Below are positions 60,355-64,000 of a stretch of 64,000 nt of DNA, piece by piece; positions within the stretch are counted from its first letter, which is position 1; each line of letters opens with the position of its first letter. The notes under the pieces were generated by a model that was given only the letters and a program-made list of their open reading frames with translations, did no database searches and was not told the DNA's origin. Source of the stretch: Candidatus Electronema sp. (lineage in GTDB: Bacteria; Desulfobacterota; Desulfobulbia; Desulfobulbales; Desulfobulbaceae); contig JAPEVH010000063.1 in NCBI GenBank assembly GCA_026645415.1, positions 1 through 64,000 of the forward strand, given 5' to 3'. A program made the translations under genes and the position numbers.

Positions 60355-62033
60355 GCCGACTTACCCTGCCGGAAACTATAATGAGCCAACACCTTTTGTT
60401 TTTCCTCGGCCTGCTGTTCTGTTGACCAATCCAGTTCCTCCGCCATAAGTGCTGTAACTCGATCCAGAACTGCATCATCTGGACAACCAATCGTGCCCAT
60501 ACCGCTGCGGCGAAAAATTACATCATCTAAACTCATGGCCATCTCTTTTCGCACTGCATGGAGTACTTCTGCCGCGCAAACCGTACTTGATGAAGAGAGG
60601 GGTTGTACCAGTTCTTGATTTCCATGAGCTAATTCCATTACTCGATCAATACCAGTGCCATGATAGTGGATCAGATGTTCGGTCATCTCTTTGGAAAGCA
60701 GATGACTGTACTGCTCCTGTTTGCGGGCGGTGAACGAGGCAAGATTAGCCATGCTCCCTTCCAGCAGCGGAATAGTGGCAGTACGGCAGGGCCACGCCTT
60801 GCAGTCCAGTTTACGCACCGCCAGATTAACAGTTTTTTCTGCCAGATACCGAGCTGTCGTGTATTTTGCCCCCAGCGCGGTTATGAGACCGGGCACACCA
60901 TCAGCGCGGTGGTGATCAATGAGCTGATAGTCGCCGCCAGCTTGGTATTTTTCCGGGTCAATTTCCTGAACCGTGAGCGGATAAATACCAGTATAGGCAT
61001 AGCGCACATCGTTACAGCTTAAGTTCAATTCTGGCAGCGCGTCGTTGATGTCAGCGAGAAAGTCCGCCACATCCTGCTCAGTCACCTGCATCTGATCAAA
61101 ATTACCCTGAAATGGAACATTGGTGGTACCAATCAGGGAACTATTACGCCACGGAATAATAAAGAAATGCCGCCCGCCCCGCGTGACAAGTCCTTCGGTT
61201 TTTTTACGGGTGCTCAGAGCCAAGGCATATTTAGGATGCACTTGCTTGGTCACCAGATGCACGCCTCTGGCAAAACCCGTGATCTCTTTGTTGAGCCGTA
61301 AACGAAGTGCAGATGTAGAACGGTTAAGAGCCTGTACTGCCGGGCCTGCTGAGTTGATGGTCAAGCGAGCCGCAATGGCAAACTCATCGCCAGTCAGCGT
61401 ATCACGGACATGAACACCCCGTACTTTACCGTGCTCGACAAGATAAGAAATTGCTTCCACATAATTGGCCACGGCTGCCCCGTTACTGACCGCAGTTTTA
61501 AGAAAGGCCAAGGTCATGCGCTCTGAGCTGTGCATGTGTGATTCATACATAACCTGCGCCCCGCTAAGACCTTCCACGCCAGAGAGCTGCGGAGACAGCG
61601 ACAGAGCTTCGCTGGCAGAGAGAAAATCACCTCGCGGCGGGCCATTAGGTAGGCCAGCATGACAAAGTGCGCAGATCTGCATCGCGGCCTTTAAGGCGAA
61701 TGCTCCTTTCATGAACGAGCCTTTTTCGGTCGGAATCAGAAAGGGCAGCCAGTGGAGCAGATGTGGCGCAAGATGCTGAAAAATGCGCTGTTCACGACCC
61801 GACTCGCGAACCTTCCAAATCTGTCCCTGCGGCAGATAGCGAATGCCACCATGCAGCAACTTGGATGAGGCGGAAGAAGTAAAACTACCAAAATCTTTAC
61901 GTTCGATCAGAGCAACCGCTAAACCACGCTGGGCAGCATCATGAGCAATGCAGGCTCCGCTGATACCACCACCGATCACCAGTAGATCAAATTCCTGCCG
62001 GGCTAGATGCCGCAGATGTTTTTTTCTGTTCAT
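60351..62033 (-). CDS. glpD: Glycerol-3-phosphate dehydrogenase, aerobic-type
   Basis: 560-residue FAD enzyme that passes electrons from glycerol-3-phosphate into the quinone pool. FAD-binding fold in DLLVIGGGISGACIAHDAAQ, followed by SKLLHGGIRYL, active-site region NSAGPAVQALNRS, HFFIIPWRNSSLIGTTNVPF and the C-terminal helical GlpD cap (YHGTGIDRVMELAHGNQELV). Its position between two glycosyltransferases suggests supply of glycerophosphate for lipid or glycan use. It is co-directional with the GT2 gene upstream (14 bases). Confidence 0.92.
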   Translation of the reverse strand: MNRKKHLRHLARQEFDLLVIGGGISGACIAHDAAQRGLAVALIERKDFGSFTSSASSKLLHGGIRYLPQGQIWKVRESGREQRIFQHLAPHLLHWLPFLIPTEKGSFMKGAFALKAAMQICALCHAGLPNGPPRGDFLSASEALSLSPQLSGVEGLSGAQVMYESHMHSSERMTLAFLKTAVSNGAAVANYVEAISYLVEHGKVRGVHVRDTLTGDEFAIAARLTINSAGPAVQALNRSTSALRLRLNKEITGFARGVHLVTKQVHPKYALALSTRKKTEGLVTRGGRHFFIIPWRNSSLIGTTNVPFQGNFDQMQVTEQDVADFLADINDALPELNLSCNDVRYAYTGIYPLTVQEIDPEKYQAGGDYQLIDHHRADGVPGLITALGAKYTTARYLAEKTVNLAVRKLDCKAWPCRTATIPLLEGSMANLASFTARKQEQYSHLLSKEMTEHLIHYHGTGIDRVMELAHGNQELVQPLSSSSTVCAAEVLHAVRKEMAMSLDDVIFRRSGMGTIGCPDDAVLDRVTALMAEELDWSTEQQAEEKQKVLAHYSFRQGKSA

Positions 62034-62047
62034 ATTTTTTTCGACTC

Positions 62048-62971
62048 TTAAAGCCGTTCAGCCAATTTTTTTCGTAGTTTGAAACGCACTGCTGCTACCA
62101 GCAATTTCAGCCGCTCACGGACACTCGGTTCAGTTTGACCTTGACCAGCCAGCTCTGTCCGTACCTGCTCCAGTTCATCGCGCAGCTCTAGTAGCCGTTC
62201 TGTGCCCGCAGTAGCAAGCCCGCGCCATTGCTCTGGTAGAGCAGCCAGCATGTATTTTCTAATCACTTCCACATCTTGCAGCCGTCCCGTAATAGCTGCC
62301 TCGCTTAGGGTATTGCCACTATGTATCCGGTAATAGAGCAGTTTCTGGTCGGCAAGGTAATGCACTTGGCTAGGAAAGGCCAGCATCATCCGAAAAATAT
62401 AATCATAATCATGCAGATAACGCAGAGAACAAAATTTCCCCACTTTACCCACAGCCTCGGCCGTCATGAAGAGATTAGAGGTTGTGACCATAAAATTGCC
62501 TTTTAAAAAGGCAGAATACAGGTCTTTGCATTCAAAATACCAGTCCCGGTTTTTCTTGTGCCAGAGATTCCAGCCAAAATTTTGGTCACGGAACACCTCG
62601 CCAGTATCTGAAATTGGAATCACATCAGTAAATAAGCAAGCAGCATTGCTCTCTTGCTGGGTGGCAAGCAGCTTTTCCAAGCGGTCTGTGGTGTAAATGT
62701 CATCTGAGTTAAGAATGGCAATATACTCGCCTTGCGCCAGCCCAAGCCCCCGGTTGATTGTATTGTAAGCATCCTGATTTTCCTGATAATAGTATTTCAG
62801 ACGAGAATCCTTGTAGCTTTGGGCAATTTTGCCAGTGTCGTCTTTAGAACCATCATCAATGATGATTAGCTCCAGATTGGAGTAGGTCTGTTTGAGAACA
62901 GATTCAATGGCCGGGCCGATAAATCGTTCGTGATTGTAGGCCGGGATGATTACTGAAACTAACTTGTTCAT
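62048..62971 (-). CDS. GT2 glycosyltransferase
   Basis: 307-residue GT-A enzyme: VSVIIPAYNHERFIGPAIES, LIIIDDGSKDDTGKIAQSYK and GEYIAILNSDDIYTTDRLEK carry the nucleotide-sugar motifs. The C-terminus has a coiled-coil-like RLLELRDELEQVRTELAGQ. I start at the ATG at 62971, next to the stop of the restriction-enzyme-like gene (62973-62975). It forms one run with glpD and the GT4 gene. It probably works in the same glycan pathway. Confidence 0.88.
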   Translation of the reverse strand: MNKLVSVIIPAYNHERFIGPAIESVLKQTYSNLELIIIDDGSKDDTGKIAQSYKDSRLKYYYQENQDAYNTINRGLGLAQGEYIAILNSDDIYTTDRLEKLLATQQESNAACLFTDVIPISDTGEVFRDQNFGWNLWHKKNRDWYFECKDLYSAFLKGNFMVTTSNLFMTAEAVGKVGKFCSLRYLHDYDYIFRMMLAFPSQVHYLADQKLLYYRIHSGNTLSEAAITGRLQDVEVIRKYMLAALPEQWRGLATAGTERLLELRDELEQVRTELAGQGQTEPSVRERLKLLVAAVRFKLRKKLAERL

Positions 62972-62972
62972 T

Positions 62973-63940
62973 TTATAATGTAAGCAGCCAGTGGCATAGT
63001 GTGACTGTCTGCTGCTCATTAGTTAAGTTGGCTGCATTAGAGAGTTTGGTCATTTCGAGCTGTTGATAGATTTCTTCTGCCATAGCTTTTTCTATAGCAG
63101 CTCCTATGAAAAATGTTTTTGGAAAACAATTCTTTCTGGCAAAGGCAGTTCGTATTCTGTCCAAGGCGGAATTTGCTGTCTTCCAATGCTCATCTGCTCC
63201 TGCCGGGTCAATGCCGCCTTTTAGTTCTCCTAATGCAAGATATTTTTCTGCTGTGTGATATGCTGAATTTAATCTTGAATTTTTATCGAGAAAAATTTCG
63301 GCTTGAGTGCAATCGAGCAAGCAGATGTCAATATTCTTTTTGACTGTTGGCACGGTCAAGTTATAGACTAAAGTTCTACTTTTGCCGTTTATTGTCCAGC
63401 AGATTGCTTTAGCACGTTTTTCCATATCATCATCAGCATCTTGCTGCTGAACCATTTCCTGCTTTTTGCGTCAAAATATTCAAAATGGATTCCCAGCACA
63501 GCGCATGTTGAAATAAAAAAATTCGCAAACCTCCAACTGCCAAGCATTCCGGCTAAATTTCTCATACTACCGCCAAGGGAATCTCCTTTGGTCAACAGGA
63601 AACGGTAGATCAACTCATCTATGAATGACTTACCAGCCGGATCCAGAAAATTTTTTATCAACCCATCAATTGCTTCTTTCTTATCCTTTTCTTGCAGGTA
63701 TTTTTTGGCCTTATCAGAAATCCCTGCGGCAGCAAGCAGAGATGTTTGTATTTCGCCTATCATAAGCAAATCATGAGGGCTTGCCGCCTTTGCAGCAAAC
63801 ACTTTCAATGCTTTAGCTTCATTGACAAAAGGAGTCGCTTTTTTGTTCTTTTCCAATGCTAAGGCAATAAATCCAGCCCTTGTCTCCTCATAAGGAGTGA
63901 TTAAATCATTATACGACGCAAAACGAGTATGCAAATCCAT
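62973..63940 (-). pseudogene. AvaI/BsoBI-family type II restriction endonuclease, frameshifted
   Basis: Two minus-strand frames together match the AvaI/BsoBI enzyme that cuts CYCGRG. The first (63940 to about 63455) reads YEETRAGFIALALEKNKKAT, then GISDKAKKYLQEKDKKEA and FLLTKGDSLGGSMRNLAGML. The second (about 63455 to 62973) reads ICWTINGKSRTLVYNLTVPT, then LALGELKGGIDPAGADEHWK with the catalytic ELK-type motif, and FFIGAAIEKAMAEEI. The break is a -1 shift near a run of five A at 63465-63470. No partner methyltransferase is in the window but it may lie beyond its end. Either a decayed gene, programmed frameshift or sequence error. Confidence 0.8.
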
Positions 63941-64000
63941 AACTACCTTTTTTCCATATATAAATACATTTCCTCAGTGTGTCGCGGCCATATTTTCCCA

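Overview
The window reads as chromosome of a sulfur-cycling, Gram-negative deltaproteobacterium-like organism. The best guess is the order Desulfobulbales, possibly a filamentous cable-bacterium relative. This is inferred from gene content only: three-domain NifU with NifS, PpsA with its PSRP regulator, a fused ATP sulfurylase/APS kinase, a small diheme cytochrome, MshEN-type secretion ATPases, multiple toxin-antitoxin (TA) fragments and a NACHT-FGE protein. No rRNA or dsr gene is present to settle it.

Layout. 1-0.5 kb: 3' part of an IS982-type transposase. 0.6-1.4 kb: cobJ. 1.46-1.74 kb: a degenerate array with a 21-nt period. 1.75-6.1 kb: an accessory island with an OLD-like ATPase, a PD-(D/E)XK-like protein and a TumA/TumE-like pair in one tight minus-strand operon, then a frameshifted XisI-like gene and Phd/VapC. 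The XisI and Phd/VapC block sits between ppsA and a decayed copy of the ppsA 3' end. 6.1-13.4 kb: ppsA, nifU-nifS and pepN. 13.6-21.9 kb: a TetR-controlled RND efflux operon (acrA-acrB-tolC) split between acrA and acrB by a RelE-type TA module and a RAYT transposase that carries a perfect REP-like palindrome inside its own reading frame. 21.9-31.1 kb: tRNA-Ala, rpmB, nhaA, a NACHT/STAND ATPase fused to an FGE-sulfatase domain with a C-terminus like the variable region of a diversity-generating retroelement, a glycine-zipper lipoprotein, YjbQ, an orphan livH, nnrDE and a ferredoxin-like protein. 31.1-38.7 kb: exopolysaccharide export operon (secreted protein, beta-barrel, Wza-like, Wzc-like, O-antigen ligase-like). 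38.8-42.5 kb: dCMP deaminase, hydrolase, PSRP, diheme cytochrome and geranylgeranyl-reductase-like gene in one operon. 42.6-47.7 kb: sulfurylase/APS kinase with altered sulfurylase motifs, a 45-residue small ORF, a GT2 and a PilB/GspE ATPase with a cyclic-nucleotide-type C-terminus. 47.9-56.6 kb: thioredoxin-reductase-like gene, tolQRAB-cpoB without pal, tlyA, SH3 and pentapeptide proteins, rpsT. 56.6-64 kb: trpEG, a stand-alone glycogen-binding domain, GT4, glpD, GT2 and a frameshifted AvaI/BsoBI-family restriction endonuclease.

How the genes work together. PpsA (pyruvate to PEP) and its kinase/phosphorylase PSRP are both present, about 32 kb apart. The polysaccharide genes and several glycosyltransferases form an envelope-building theme, supported by Tol, RND and secretion genes. 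The accessory segments repeatedly show defence or conflict genes, and several are visibly broken (toxin with an amber codon, frameshifted XisI, frameshifted BsoBI-like enzyme), which suggests rapid gain and decay of defence functions. The strongest candidate for an undescribed system is the ATPase plus PD-(D/E)XK-like pair at 2.9-4.8 kb. Next is the NACHT-FGE protein at 24.2-26.3 kb with its putative hypervariable tail.
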